Source: Fontisphaera persica (lineage in GTDB: Bacteria > Verrucomicrobiota > Verrucomicrobiia > Limisphaerales > Fontisphaeraceae). Taken from it: a stretch of 64,000 bases of DNA. Of this stretch, positions 20,701 through 29,500 are shown piece after piece. The stretch lies in contig NZ_CP116615.1 in NCBI RefSeq assembly GCF_024832785.1, positions 4,278,001 through 4,342,000 on the forward strand. Reading direction: 5' to 3'. The notes under the pieces are model-generated. The model was not told the DNA's origin and did not search any database. It saw nothing but the letters and a program-made list of their open reading frames with translations. A program made the translations under genes and the position numbers. Positions within the stretch are counted from its first letter, which is position 1. Each line of letters begins with the position of its first letter.

Positions 20701-23700
20701 CGCGCCCAGGTCGCCGGGCGCAGTTTTGCGGAGGATTACTTCCCGCACGGCGGCCTTCTGGGCGGCGCCTACTTGGGGGTGCCGCGTGCGCTTTATGACG
20801 CGCCGCCGGAGGAACTGCGCACCGCATTGAACCCCAACGCCCCGCCGCTGGAACGCCTGCTCTCCGCCATTACCTATGTGCAGGAATATATCCTGACCAT
20901 GCAGACGGCGGGCGCCCTGGGCTTTTATCTTCCCGCGCCCAATCCGCCCAGCCTGACCGATACCAACGGCCGGCCGCTCTCCAAACGCGCCCTGCTTGAA
21001 TCCATCAACCGATTTGATTTTCGCGGCATCAACCCGGGGCCGCCGTATGCCGTGGAGCAAGCCTTTGTGACCGGTTATTTGGAGGGCAAACTGCTCGGCG
21101 TGCCGATTGGCCGCGCGCGCCTGGACATCATGCCGCCCGACTTCGACCAGGGACGTCCCGCCTATTTCCGCGCCCTGGCGCAATTGCCGCCCAATCAATG
21201 GCTGAGCGACTTCACCGACGGCGCCATTCTGGAGTTCCAGATGACTCAATGTCCCACCATCAACATCGAACGCAATTTTACGTTGTATTTGGAACGATTA
21301 CAGCGGCAGCTTTCCGAAGCTTCAAGCGAGGCCCAAATGAATGCTGCCGCCCAGCAGTTTCTGGAGGAAATCGCCGCCAACCTGCCCAAGATTAAATTGG
21401 AGGCCACGCTGACCAACTTCCATTTCCCGGCGGCCTGGTCCGCGCTGGTAGAGGCCGACGGCGCTTTCTCCCTGGGCGCGTACTCGCCGCGCTATGAGCC
21501 CAACTACCAGCCGGACAACCACTCGCCGGTGGCCCGGGCGCGGCGCGAGGGCGGCCTGGCGTTTCAAGGCCGGGCGCGCTTTAAGGCCGGGCCGGTCACG
21601 CTGCTGGACATTGCCAATGCCGAGTTTTCCGTGCTGCCCAAGGCCAGCGGCCTGCCGGCGGTGAGCGCGCAATTGAACGCGCCGGTGATGCCCTACGAGC
21701 TGCTGACCTTCCGCAACGTGCAGATTGACTTTGCCACGGACCCGTCGCCACGGTTCAGCGCCGCGGGAGAATTGGAAATCTTCAACCTCGGCAGCTTCCG
21801 CCTGCTGCCCACCAGCGGCCCGCTGCTGGGCGGGCGGATGTCGGTTGCCTTGGCCAACGGCCAGCCCGCGATGAGTGTGTATATCAATCCTGCCCGGTTG
21901 GCGCTGCCCTCGCTGACCGGCGACACGCTGCTGTTGCATGGCGAAACCCGCAACGAACCCTTCACCTTCAGCACCACCGGCCCGTGGAATGCCACAGTCG
22001 AGCTGACCAATGATTTGAACTTGTTGAACATCGTGCGCCTGGGCGCGGGCGGCTTGTTTAGTCCCATGACGCTGTCCGGCCAGGGAGTATCCAGCGCCTC
22101 CTTCTCCGTTTCCTTCGGCCCTTCGGCCTCCGTCACTTTGTTCCCGGGGCGGGGCGGCCTGGAGCGGCAGGTCGTCCTGCAGCCCGGCGTCACTGGCTCG
22201 TTGCAGGTCCGGAGCGACGGCACTTTCCTGTTGACGGCTACGCTGGGCGGGAGCGGCCTGAGTTTCAGCGGGATTTCCGTGCCCGCCGGCGCCTCCTTGC
22301 AAGCCAGCCAAAGCGGGGTGCTGTTCACGTGGAGCGCGGGCGGCGTCAATGGCTCGCTCGGGTTGTCGGCCGATGGCACGCCCACTTTCAACGGCGAGGC
22401 GGAGCTGCCGCCGTTGAATCTGGGCATCTTCCGCCTGACCGGCGCGGACGGCGGCAACTTGCGGGGCGCATTCAATGAGAACGGTTTTGCCGTCAACTCG
22501 GGCGCCAAACTCACCCTGCTGGCGGACTGGCTGCAAAACCAGTCGCTGACCCTGCAAAGTTTCACCGCCAGCAACAATGGCGCGCTGGACATTCACATCA
22601 CCTCTCCGGGACAGTTGTTGCTGTTATCGGACTATCCCTTTGAACTGACCAAGTTCCACTTCCACCGCAACCCCACCAATGGCGGCGACGGTGTGGCCAC
22701 GCTGGCTCTGGAGGGCATCCTGCGCGCGGGAGTCACATTTCCCGGATTGCCCACACTGAATTTCACCGGCACCGTCTCCAGCGCCGGCGAGGTCCACATG
22801 GGCACCTGGGCGCCCTCGGCCCTCTGGTTTAACTTTCCCACCCGCAATTTCAGCAGCTCACTCGACATTTCCGCCGCCCAGCGCCTCGGACGCCTCCGCG
22901 CCTCCTTCAGCCTGGGCGATGGCGCGGGCTTATGGGCCTTGCTGTCCACCAACTGGTTCACCGGCGAATTAAATGCGGACGGGAGCTTTGCCTTTGTGGC
23001 GACGGACGCGGAGGTGAGTCTGAAAGGCTTTGGATTCAAAAACATTCAGTTTCGTTTTACGCGGCAAGGGCCACGGCACGCTCCTCAGGTGCATTTGGAG
23101 GGCGACGTGACTTTGCCGGGATTCGATGGTTTCCGACTGGGGGGCGATTTCCGGAGTGACGGCGGGTGGATGCTTGTATTTTATCCCCCTCCTTTTCCCA
23201 TGCAGCTCATCCCTTATCCTGCTTTCAGGGGTGGTGTTTCGCTGGTCTTCAATCAGAATGGCATGTTTGCCGACGGCATCCTGGAAGTGCCGCCGCTGCC
23301 TCCCGTCAATGTTACCGGCAATATCACCAACAATGGCGGTTTCCGCCTGACCGGCTCCTTGGGCAGTTACTCGCTGCTGGGCTTCACCATGAACGGCGGC
23401 ACGATCGAGCTGGACCGCCCTGCGGGGGGCCAGCCCACCCTGACGCTCAACGGCGGCCAGTTGACGGTGCCAAACCTTGCAGGGACCCATACCGTCAATG
23501 GCGGCTTCACCAATAACGGTACCTTCCGCCTGACCGGCACGGTCAATAGTCCCAGCTTCAACGGCTTGCCCGTGCCGGGTTTGAGTGGCGCAGCAACTCT
23601 GGAGTTCACTCACGAACATTTGTCGCTCACCGGTAATCTGCGGACAGACTCCGGCGTGCTCGCCACCGTGCTGCCGCAAGGCGCCGCGGCGGGGAGCATC

Positions 23701-26538
23701 CGCGTGACGCGGGACGGCGCCTTGCAACTCTCGGCCAACCTTGCCATTCAGCCATTCACCAATAACAATTTCCAAATTATTCCTTATGTCGGGCCGGTGT
23801 TTGATGCGGTGCTCGACAATACCGGCTTGCGACTGGCCGGGGGCGCGCAATTCAAGTTCGGCGACAACTTCGCCACGCCGCTGCCGCTGCCCGCCATCAC
23901 GCTGGATGCCAATGGCAACTTCTCGGTCAGCGTGGGCGCCGCGCCGCCGCTCAACTTCACCTGGCGCGGTTTTGGCATTTCCGATGCCCGCTTCACCCTG
24001 GAACGCGTGGGCCAAACCTTGCGGGTGCCCACTTTCAGCGGCATGATTCAGGTGCCTCACCTCGGCCGGCTGGCCCAGGTCAGCGGCAGTCTCAATAATG
24101 ATGGGACGTTTTTGCTATCCGGAAGTTTCGGGGGCAGTGTGAGTCTGTCGGGGGTCTCGCCGCCGCTGCCCGTTTCGGCGCTCGCCAATGGCTCGCTGAG
24201 TTTCAGCCACAACGGGTTGGTGGTGTCCGGCAACTTGAGCGGCGGCGTGCTGGACCGCTTCCCGCTCAGCGGCTCCGCCAGCGGGACCCTGACCATCACC
24301 CCGGGCAGCGTGACCTTGGGCGGCTCGGTTACCCTGCAGCCGATACAAATCGGCGCCTTCCGCATCGAAAGCGGAGCGGGCGGCGGGCTGATTACCGCCT
24401 CCTGGAGCGCGAATGAACTGCGCTGCCCGTCCAACCTGCGGCTGTTGTTCGACGGGACCACGTTGTTTAACGGGAATCTAGACGGCTTCACGCTGCAGCC
24501 CAATGGCACATTCAACATCAGCGGCGCCTTGCCCACGACGAGTTTGAAGGGCTTCAACCTCAGCGGCGGCACTTATCAGGTGCAGCGCACCGCCACCACC
24601 CTGCGCCTGCTGCTGGACAAGGCCACCCTGAGCATTCCGGGCTTCACCACCGCCTTCAATGTGACCATGGACGGCGCTCTAGAGAGCACCGGCGCCTTCA
24701 GCCTGGTCAATTCCAGTTCCCTCAGCGGCTCCTTCACCCCCGCCAGCACGCTGCCCATCAATTTCAGCGGCGCCAGCGCCGTGCAGTTCGACCAACACTC
24801 CTTGCGCGTGACCGGCACCTTCAGCGGCGGCGCGCTGGGCACCATCAACTCCGGCATCAGCATTACCGGCGAGCTTTGGGTGCAGAACAACGGCGTCATC
24901 ATCCCCTCCGCCACCTTCACCCTGCCTGAACTGATGCTCCCCGACAAAACCAGCGGTTTCCACCTGGCGCCTCCGGACGGCGGCAATTTTCAACTGGTGG
25001 TGGATGCCACCGGCGTGCGCTGGCCGGCCGGGGCGCGGTTGTACTATCGCAATACCCTTCTGGGCCAGTTTGCCTTGCCGGAATTCACCTTGCCACGCAG
25101 CGGCAATTTCTCCATCACCACTCCTGCGGTGGAGGTATCCCTGGATTCCTTTACGCTGACCGGCTCGATAACCCTTGTCCGTACCAACGGCGTAACCACC
25201 CTCTCCATCAATAACGATTCTTTGCTGCGGCTGCCTGGATTGGGAACTTCGGTCAATGTTTTCGGCACGGTGACCAATAACGGCACCTATCGCATTACTT
25301 CCTTGAAAACCGGCTCGCTGTCGCTGCCGGCGTCGTTTCCTGTGGCACAGTTCAACATCGGCTCCGCAGTCACCCTGCAACGCACCGGCGGAGTGACTCG
25401 TTTGTGGGTGGAGGGCGATGTCTCCGGCGGTTGCCTGGGCGGCTCCGGCAACGACGACCTGCGCCCCGTCAACGCCACGGCCACGCTGGATATATCCTCC
25501 AGCGGAACGCTAACCCTCAGCGGCGCGTTAACCATCCAGCCCGTGAGCGTGGGGGTCTTTCAAATCGAAGGCGCCTCGGCGGGCGCCAACGTTGCCCTGC
25601 TGTTCACCAACAACACCTTGCGTGCCACCGGCGCCCGCCTGCGCATGACCGCCGCCAATATCCTGGACCGCACGCTCAACCTGCCGGACTTTACCATTCC
25701 GGCAGATGGGCAATTCGCCATCCCCCTGTCGCCCGGCAATCTGGGCGTGCGCAACTTCCCCTTCACCAACGTCACCTGCCAGTTGGTGCGGCATGCGCCG
25801 GATGGAACCGGGCTGAACGATTTGAGCCTGGGCAACTTTTCCGGCCATCTCGGCCTGGTCAACTTCGGCCAGCGCTTCACCGGCGGCACGCTCTTCTCCT
25901 CCGGCGCGCCAGCCTTTGACTGGGAAGGCAGCCTGACGCTGGCCGGCTTCAACGCGGCGCGTGGCTACCTGCGCCTGCGCAGCTCTGGCTTGAGCGCAGG
26001 CGGCGCGTTCAATCTCACGGCGGCCGGGCGCACCTTCCACGCCGGCCTGTCTTTTGGCGGCAACATATTCACGGACGGGACTTTCAGTCTGACGGGGCGG
26101 GGCGTACTGTCCATCAACAATCTCGAGGTGCTGGAGGCCGATTACACGCTGAACAACAAGGGCATCAGCGGAACGCCGACCCTGCGGTTTGGCGACGCGA
26201 ATAAATTAAGCTGGACCCCGCCCAACTTCACCTTGATTTCTTCCTCCGGCGTGGCTTTTTCCCACAGCCTGAACTGGAGCGAAAACCTGAGCATCCTTGG
26301 CAACGCGAATATAGCCAGTTTAAGCATTTCGGCCTCGCTGTATAACACCAGCGGCAGCGGTGACTTTGAAGTGCGGCTGACGGGCAACATTACTGTGGCG
26401 GGCAATCAGGAGAGTTTTAATCAAATCCTGAATCCCACCCTGGAATTTCGCCGTAATTTTCCGCCGCCTCTCGGCCCTTGCGTGGACTTTGACCTGGCGC
26501 CGCTGCGCGCCAAGGACTGCAACTTGAGTTGGCCGTAA
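11740..26538 (+). CDS. giant secreted multi-repeat protein (4,932 residues)
   Basis: One uninterrupted frame of 14.8 kb. The N-terminus has a signal-like core (ITALLLLALLMGVAA), then two thrombospondin-type-3 calcium loops at residues 46-85 (DSDGDGLPDADE, DTDGDGAKDGDE). A short beta module follows (WRLTWNTVSNQIYHLQR...RRFYRVML), of a kind common in secreted Verrucomicrobiota proteins. Residues 200-1900 alternate beta modules with long Ala-rich helical blocks (about 440-940 and 1140-1700). Two copies of an LPGDxxVxRVxGSVxY module start near residues 942 and 1702. Residues 2400-3150 are mixed; from about 3550 to the end come tandem beta repeats of about 200 residues. There is no cell-wall sorting signal, PEP-CTERM or obvious autotransporter barrel. 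The inferred role is cell-surface adhesion, matrix or polymer binding. The next gene starts 32 nt downstream and encodes a fibre protein, so the two are probably one operon. Confidence 0.85.
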   Translation: MHRCLECPPDAGGRSPADSRGITALLLLALLMGVAAPPGRHNGPLDSDGDGLPDADEINLYGTNPYLADTDGDGAKDGDEVKASTNPLDSRSVFKLVAPPQRTPEGHWRLTWNTVSNQIYHLQRAWDDNPAATNWLTIASLTSTGATASYVDTINLPRRFYRVMLNPVAQTNLIGAGSYQFLPLDANQQPLEGSQIIIQPDGTIPPFELRLLGLVSGGANHSFYLRFPQGARLVSGLTQTLQFNTVVAAFGPDSAFRLAYPLGVTNGPLRSLPIGEVDVSFLVTLFGLPETNGLEVVLFDRFPLRILRGVFRDDGLHNAVVALEGLHLPLPGLSLAYPGFKLDMSPKTGLRLAVAGNFKVPVNSGYVPQVTVPASRPLWLHFKPDGNLKLGGRGEVEFPQGPKFMVDFTLDDPHYHLAMSAGNLHAGLLGSLADVLPAAPVGPATTDAATLNDARRRLGCFQQAIGQFSAATVGVAPPGVDTRPDAPDEAFATGSSVLRAWGFMGGCAQNLPAAGLASALTHAAQQAAAQRDLRSVVEQHCALMRLKAAQIMGGLQLGVSQQQELDAALAQAAAAVAARARSAEAVASLDNLQAVMQCLVELEQSRQTAGLPADVQLQGAMQELLQRFALFHTARLGVSNGVFSPVSGPIQALNRFAAMEELRLWVNTLALAQSLGLDAQLTAPVNEAMGQLGLRAWAILDAALAQAEARGDYAAFTDALEDALEFIALHQMGIFPDHPALAGLPTANTLNSFPARLETVFIADLSRPPLERSLANLKRDMVRLTGILRQLPPGFNYSPAPVQRAHERLEAKITQSFNVLSLLSLEDLQVLLEAGIALEEYRTRFNLAAATPWESVRLPELVTRLATKATQSNAWHALDKAMATLLAESDRLAAVSQPISRRVYLQQAAAVAAAARTVAVTLWQQEKTRRQTNPLMYVADLLLPGDIYVDRVAGSVRYHRHEKYLEGAFSGQLRLPKYDLSLTVQNASINTSGAFDLNLYGQVGIGVGANALGTLSILPRRPLRLALTEDRHLTLAGSGRVALRNGMAFEAFLTLDDPTYEFGFSASGLRFDLATNVMGYIPVIDRPRLAQLGPDVRLALNRFQASFSATAEGLSSLTDPPEFAPLGEPPDFSESVFTVSTDPLNAAASGVLLVLVAPAALGYVAADATAAQIRDATTPVVQALVRDLQKALRKTAQDCEQARAELATAAAGQRAEARRTLIRKAREAGETLVKVAEAGQKATQKQQAGALGTEGTNPAQTPEAQAARTAQRQAMEAAAAEPVTTVDPDTEIALLSSMVDYLATEQAVGGDPGQVDAAIRNYIGNVRAKMLAEHGMNEQGAVTNAAVFHQLTDEQLEKLLVGTAKFTEVGLSANDPVAVEVVQQVARSVLVRRIMLNSDALKKARQARYTTPFSGGQDVDGLRQEAEWPILTKTAQLFMDMQRFGVDNAAMPAGYDGAPGATTAADEFPRLLQGLSDNLGKRATYLTPESPQADRHYLLAVRQRDLQERLRQLRAAEQAALLKRVKTNASVPPGVLAAWQNHLNTTANRMFDEVRAWANASPVLQFPLKSALRLGRELAGLGRLLEETGQPAGPGLRGLARQQQGGAPPQLNANQAQLEAFRLEIFPKYTARVTALADAQKAWWILMRVNEVLLDGVAGKAVNDLSLLEQAGFAASESTLALGGEVLAALRQNVRLVNRPVDLSLPGDVVVERVSGSVYYRRDTGYLRGTFGGRLEFPDLQNAFFDISHATLDNQLNFAITAATAGPLPLAGARVRATVQASGAVGRALSFTGTGTLTLTNGPDFNVTVGFDTTTRTLSFDTLATELQWWRLTDKVVLFDAGFGFTLRPSAQYGQLRVIGSAGFFARTALATHKPPHQTNFYLFADHVTASATFQPGQIELTFSNGTLHLPEFFSAGLCPNVPAHAGPSVALNPQNPIRVTILPAGAGDEPELRFTGELDFYNLGVRVPEMPGLAAELCSARMLFSSSELPWFTNLNGTVHIPLPRGQTSRVDILNGAWRVDGFPSGKIRLANDVTLLNLGGTVVKLLGAGSNLCPDGNAFTVFPAAPGTLPRIRLDGAVEVTLPANLLTSTTGDVARATACGALDWDLRELPQLTLETVAFAGTFHLGGAGGLVLTNGSLTLRNLHHLFDDRPNGPDPFSIEVGGTLLVPNGPGFGLRDTKFVFNHAHPQFPGLPQFIPGTLIYDQHQWELANLIPFQVRHAELTFRQGDLPLDRLLRPTNLIVTISARLAIPPEEPVFKGEVNDLKVTFEEDGTPVFGLQSVYLSLDPGLVLTPISDVKGDIFIGGLDQNPPNPFFAGRVGGTYQTYQLTMLLAFTLTGPVGFCIDVNFGATGVPLGQTGFLWTGANGGYHFLNEFGDPCEFTAYINPETGRPKSAPAPHLPPVPAPKMNWSAFRSFLERARQQAEMFAQSVPGGRNLARNALPPADSPPAVIGPVNEFNIPCPDDCPPPTVNILCMPHPNQEKFPGKVVLKFSSIDEPTLNHVFGITQQRIQDLKNQGVNLSSNLANAIRVKVAETLPSANPAIVGAEAAQRLNQFREESLTVLEQSFREVLAAAINEQQGAELIYTVIRDVAEAGLPCPDVTFKVGGTFSYTGVSAFANVTGEGILGTTGSGGVGGKLNVLGVPMARAKLFVSATDAQGLPNPSVCGDVNVSLGPLELGTLRAQLRCDGCVSEMLAAFGRFVLGLSRTTLDHLLNKVAPQYVGYAASALPALLNDQQKIALLGEMIQLPPDLAPPGLKQMFINALGEGLDRLNPELRLCGEAKPKIFGIPLGYNLGGVAAYANKTNIIAVGSGSPAAMMAEVLGRTVVGYFAAYALAFFSMFSNEEMMFAYSVSWPNAGDMLLAGLEGRFRSPEALAAYLDETFDYVTENAIYSFSYTLSPMGLKSFDAQARVVMPNFTAHPAYTGTWVRPEDRQPPLPSRLELLLSALTNHLPGTSSGLIADPNWKGRAEDLFLAFPEGSPQRAQVAGRSFAEDYFPHGGLLGGAYLGVPRALYDAPPEELRTALNPNAPPLERLLSAITYVQEYILTMQTAGALGFYLPAPNPPSLTDTNGRPLSKRALLESINRFDFRGINPGPPYAVEQAFVTGYLEGKLLGVPIGRARLDIMPPDFDQGRPAYFRALAQLPPNQWLSDFTDGAILEFQMTQCPTINIERNFTLYLERLQRQLSEASSEAQMNAAAQQFLEEIAANLPKIKLEATLTNFHFPAAWSALVEADGAFSLGAYSPRYEPNYQPDNHSPVARARREGGLAFQGRARFKAGPVTLLDIANAEFSVLPKASGLPAVSAQLNAPVMPYELLTFRNVQIDFATDPSPRFSAAGELEIFNLGSFRLLPTSGPLLGGRMSVALANGQPAMSVYINPARLALPSLTGDTLLLHGETRNEPFTFSTTGPWNATVELTNDLNLLNIVRLGAGGLFSPMTLSGQGVSSASFSVSFGPSASVTLFPGRGGLERQVVLQPGVTGSLQVRSDGTFLLTATLGGSGLSFSGISVPAGASLQASQSGVLFTWSAGGVNGSLGLSADGTPTFNGEAELPPLNLGIFRLTGADGGNLRGAFNENGFAVNSGAKLTLLADWLQNQSLTLQSFTASNNGALDIHITSPGQLLLLSDYPFELTKFHFHRNPTNGGDGVATLALEGILRAGVTFPGLPTLNFTGTVSSAGEVHMGTWAPSALWFNFPTRNFSSSLDISAAQRLGRLRASFSLGDGAGLWALLSTNWFTGELNADGSFAFVATDAEVSLKGFGFKNIQFRFTRQGPRHAPQVHLEGDVTLPGFDGFRLGGDFRSDGGWMLVFYPPPFPMQLIPYPAFRGGVSLVFNQNGMFADGILEVPPLPPVNVTGNITNNGGFRLTGSLGSYSLLGFTMNGGTIELDRPAGGQPTLTLNGGQLTVPNLAGTHTVNGGFTNNGTFRLTGTVNSPSFNGLPVPGLSGAATLEFTHEHLSLTGNLRTDSGVLATVLPQGAAAGSIRVTRDGALQLSANLAIQPFTNNNFQIIPYVGPVFDAVLDNTGLRLAGGAQFKFGDNFATPLPLPAITLDANGNFSVSVGAAPPLNFTWRGFGISDARFTLERVGQTLRVPTFSGMIQVPHLGRLAQVSGSLNNDGTFLLSGSFGGSVSLSGVSPPLPVSALANGSLSFSHNGLVVSGNLSGGVLDRFPLSGSASGTLTITPGSVTLGGSVTLQPIQIGAFRIESGAGGGLITASWSANELRCPSNLRLLFDGTTLFNGNLDGFTLQPNGTFNISGALPTTSLKGFNLSGGTYQVQRTATTLRLLLDKATLSIPGFTTAFNVTMDGALESTGAFSLVNSSSLSGSFTPASTLPINFSGASAVQFDQHSLRVTGTFSGGALGTINSGISITGELWVQNNGVIIPSATFTLPELMLPDKTSGFHLAPPDGGNFQLVVDATGVRWPAGARLYYRNTLLGQFALPEFTLPRSGNFSITTPAVEVSLDSFTLTGSITLVRTNGVTTLSINNDSLLRLPGLGTSVNVFGTVTNNGTYRITSLKTGSLSLPASFPVAQFNIGSAVTLQRTGGVTRLWVEGDVSGGCLGGSGNDDLRPVNATATLDISSSGTLTLSGALTIQPVSVGVFQIEGASAGANVALLFTNNTLRATGARLRMTAANILDRTLNLPDFTIPADGQFAIPLSPGNLGVRNFPFTNVTCQLVRHAPDGTGLNDLSLGNFSGHLGLVNFGQRFTGGTLFSSGAPAFDWEGSLTLAGFNAARGYLRLRSSGLSAGGAFNLTAAGRTFHAGLSFGGNIFTDGTFSLTGRGVLSINNLEVLEADYTLNNKGISGTPTLRFGDANKLSWTPPNFTLISSSGVAFSHSLNWSENLSILGNANIASLSISASLYNTSGSGDFEVRLTGNITVAGNQESFNQILNPTLEFRRNFPPPLGPCVDFDLAPLRAKDCNLSWP
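11760..11797 (+). other. two tandem hairpins inside the first codons of the giant gene
   Basis: GCCCGCC (11760-11766) pairs with GGCGGGC (11774-11780) across a 7-nt loop. Immediately after, GGAGTC (11781-11786) pairs with GACTCC (11792-11797) across a 5-nt loop. They begin 20 nt after the ATG. No U-run follows, so this is not an intrinsic terminator. They could slow early translation, or mark an untranslated leader if the true start is further downstream. Confidence 0.5.
14566..17290 (+). repeat. duplicated beta module plus Ala-rich helical block in the giant protein
   Basis: The encoded sequences LPGDIYVDRVAGSVRYHR (from about 14566) and LPGDVVVERVSGSVYYRR (from about 16849) open two homologous beta modules. 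Each continues with a conserved YLxGxFxGxLxxP segment. An Ala-rich helical block precedes each copy (13080-14560 and 15160-16840). The copies are diverged at DNA level, which indicates an old internal duplication of about 2.3 kb. Confidence 0.65.
22400..26200 (+). repeat. tandem ~200-residue beta repeats in the giant protein
   Basis: An anchor motif (xxLQPxxIGxFxIE, then a Gly-rich turn, GxxxxxGARLxxxxxxL, and a LPxFTLPxxGxFxI strand) recurs at about 23740, 24330, 24915 and 25530. An earlier variant is at about 22405 (PPLNLGIFRLTGADGGN). The spacing is 585-615 nt. Between anchors each unit repeats NGGxFTNNGTFRLTGT and SLSFxHNGLxxSGNL-like strands. The repeats are recognisable only as protein. 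Confidence 0.65.
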
Positions 26539-26570
26539 TTTGTCAGCCAAACTGCGCAACCCAAACTCCC

Positions 26571-29500
26571 ATGAAAAACGCCCCATCCTTCCTGGCCGCC
26601 GGCTGGTTGTGTCTCACCCTGGCCTGGCCGGCTCTGGCGCAAACCACCGCCTTCTCCTACCAGGGAAGGCTCATCGAAAACGGCTTCCCCGCCAACGGCC
26701 TGTATGACCTCCGTTTTACGCTGTTTGACGGGCCGACCAATGCCATCCCCCTGACGCCGCCCAGTCAGGCCGCGCCCGTGGCCGTCAGCGGCGGACTGTT
26801 TCAAGTCGTGCTTGATTTTGGGCCGGGGCTGTTCACCGGCCCGGAGCGCTGGCTGGAAGTGGCGGTGCGCCCGTATGGCTCAACGGGCCCTCATGTCACG
26901 CTGGCACCGCGACAATGGATCACCGCCGCACCCTACGCCATGCACGCGCACACCGCTTCCAATTTGTTGGGGCGCGTGAGTGACACCCTCCTGTCCAGCA
27001 ACATTGCCCGGCTCAATGCGCCCGCCACCTTTACGGGAACGCTGACATTTAATCCTTCCGCCGGCCCGCCCTTTGCCGTGGGCAACACCAGCCGGATTGC
27101 CAATCTCAATGCGGACATGCTGGACGGCCTGGACAGCGCGGCCTTCGCGCGCCAAAGCCATCAACATTCTGCGGCGGACCTCACCAGCGGCGTGCTCGTG
27201 GACCAGCGGCTTTCCGGCAATGTGGCCTTGTTGAACCGCGCCCAAACCTTTACCGCCAGCAACAGTTTTCAAGGCGTGCTCACCGCCACGAATCTGACCA
27301 ACCAGATTGCCGGCGCCTTCACCGGCAGCGGCGCGGGCTTGAGCAACCTGCCTGCCGCCCGGCTGACCGGCGTGCTGCCCGAGGCTGCCGTGCCCGCCAG
27401 TGTGGCGCGCCTGGCCTCCAACCAGACCTTCACCGGCGCGCTGACCTTTGACCCGCCCACGGGTCCGCCCTTTGCGGTGACCCGTGCAGACGTGGTGGCC
27501 AATCTCAACGCGGATTTGCTGGATGGATTAAATGCCACGGACTTCTGGCGCGTGGGCGGCAATACCAACGCCGGCAACCCGGCGCTGTTGGGCACGCTGG
27601 ATAACGCGGCCCTTGAGCTGCGCGTGAACAACACGGCAGGCCTGCGGCTGTCCCCCAATCCCACCGGCGCTTCGCTGGCGCTCAATCCCGACAGCAACGT
27701 GATTCCGTCCGGGGTGCCCGGCGCCACCATTGCCGGGGGCAGTTTCAACACGGCAACCAATAATTATGCGTTTATTGGGGCTGGTTCCATGAACAAGGCG
27801 GGGGGAATAGTGGCCGCCATTGCGGGAGGATTTAATAACCAGGCCTCCGGTTATGCCGCTGCCATTCCAGGTGGGGCTGACAATATGGCCGCCGGCACGA
27901 CCAGCCTGGCGGCTGGTTCTGGCGCCCGCGCCTTGCATGACGGCGCCCTGGTCTGGTCTGACCGCAGCAGCGGACTCGCCTTTACTTCCACCGCGCCGCA
28001 TCAGGTGCTTTTCCGCGCCGCGGGCGGTATGGGCATTGGCACCAATGCGCCGCAATCCGCATTGCACGTGGCCGGCACCGTTCAAGCCACTGGCTTGAAA
28101 CTGCCGGCGGGCGCCGCCGCCGGCGCCGTGCTGGTTTCTGATGCGGACGGCGTGGCGGGCTGGCAGCCCCCGGCAGTGCGCGCTCAGACCAACGCCACCA
28201 GCCCCAATCTGATTGGCGGCCATGCGGCCAACTTCGTGGCCAACGGCGTGGTGGGCGCCACCATTGGCGGCGGTGGCAACGCGGTCAATTCCAATCAAGT
28301 CACGGTCTCTTATGGCACCATCGCCGGCGGGCGCGGCAACTCCGTGAGCGGTGCGGACGGCGCCGTTTCTGGCGGTTTGAGCAACGTGGTATCCGGGGGG
28401 GCGGCGGCGGCGGGAGGGGGCTACTTGAATACCGCTTCCGGCCCGTTTTCCACCGTGAGCGGCGGCGAAACCAATCGCGCCACCGCCAGCCATGCCACCG
28501 TGGGCGGCGGCCGCGCCAACCGCGCCTCCGAAGTGGGCGCTACCGTGGGCGGCGGCCATGCCAATCAAGCCAGCGGACCATCCGCCACCATCGCCGGCGG
28601 AACCAATAACGTCGTCTCTCTCACCGGCGGCGCGGTGGGCGGCGGCGCAAGCAACTCCGTGGCGGGCGTTTATGGCACCGTGGCCGGCGGCCTGGCCAAC
28701 TGGGCCAATGGCAGCTTTGCCGCGGTGGGCGGTGGGTGGAGCAATCGGGCCATAAACACGTATGCCACCATCCCCGGCGGCTTCAATAATTCGGCTGAAG
28801 GACTGGCCAGTTTTGCCGCCGGCGCCGGCGCGCGCGCCCTCCATACCACGGCTTTTGTGTGGGCCGACAATTCCACCACCACCACCTTCGCCAGCACGGC
28901 TGACCATCAATTTCTCATCCGCGCCAGTGGCGGCGTGGGCATCGGGGCGGCGCCGGTGGATGCCATGCTCGACGTGGAGGGCAACCTGCGCATCAATGAT
29001 GGTGATTTGTTTCTGCGGGGCGGCAGCGATCGCAATCACGGTTTTGGCTGGTATGGCTCGGGCAAACCTTTCGCCACAATTACCCCCGATGGGCCGGTGG
29101 CTTATGGCTGGTCGGGCGGCGCGTTAGGCACCAAGAGCGGGGGCGAACGCATCGCGCTGGCATGGAACAGCTCCCAGCAAGTGGGCATCGGCACGACTGC
29201 CCCCGGCAACCCCCTGGCCGTGGAAGGCACAGGCACGGCCCTGGGTGGCGTGGCCGGCTTCAATGAAGTGGTGGCCCGCTTCAAACGCACCGGCAGCGGC
29301 CACACGGCGGTGGCGGTGGATGCCCTGGCCGGGCAGGATGCCGTCCTTTATTTCTCCGAAGACGGCGTGGCCAAATGGAATCTGCGGCATGACCGGGACC
29401 CGGACGGTGCCTTCCAGTTGCGTACGCCGGACGGGACCATTCACTGGCACGTGCTCCCGGATGGCCGCATGGGCATGGGCACCACCACCCCCGGCGCCCG

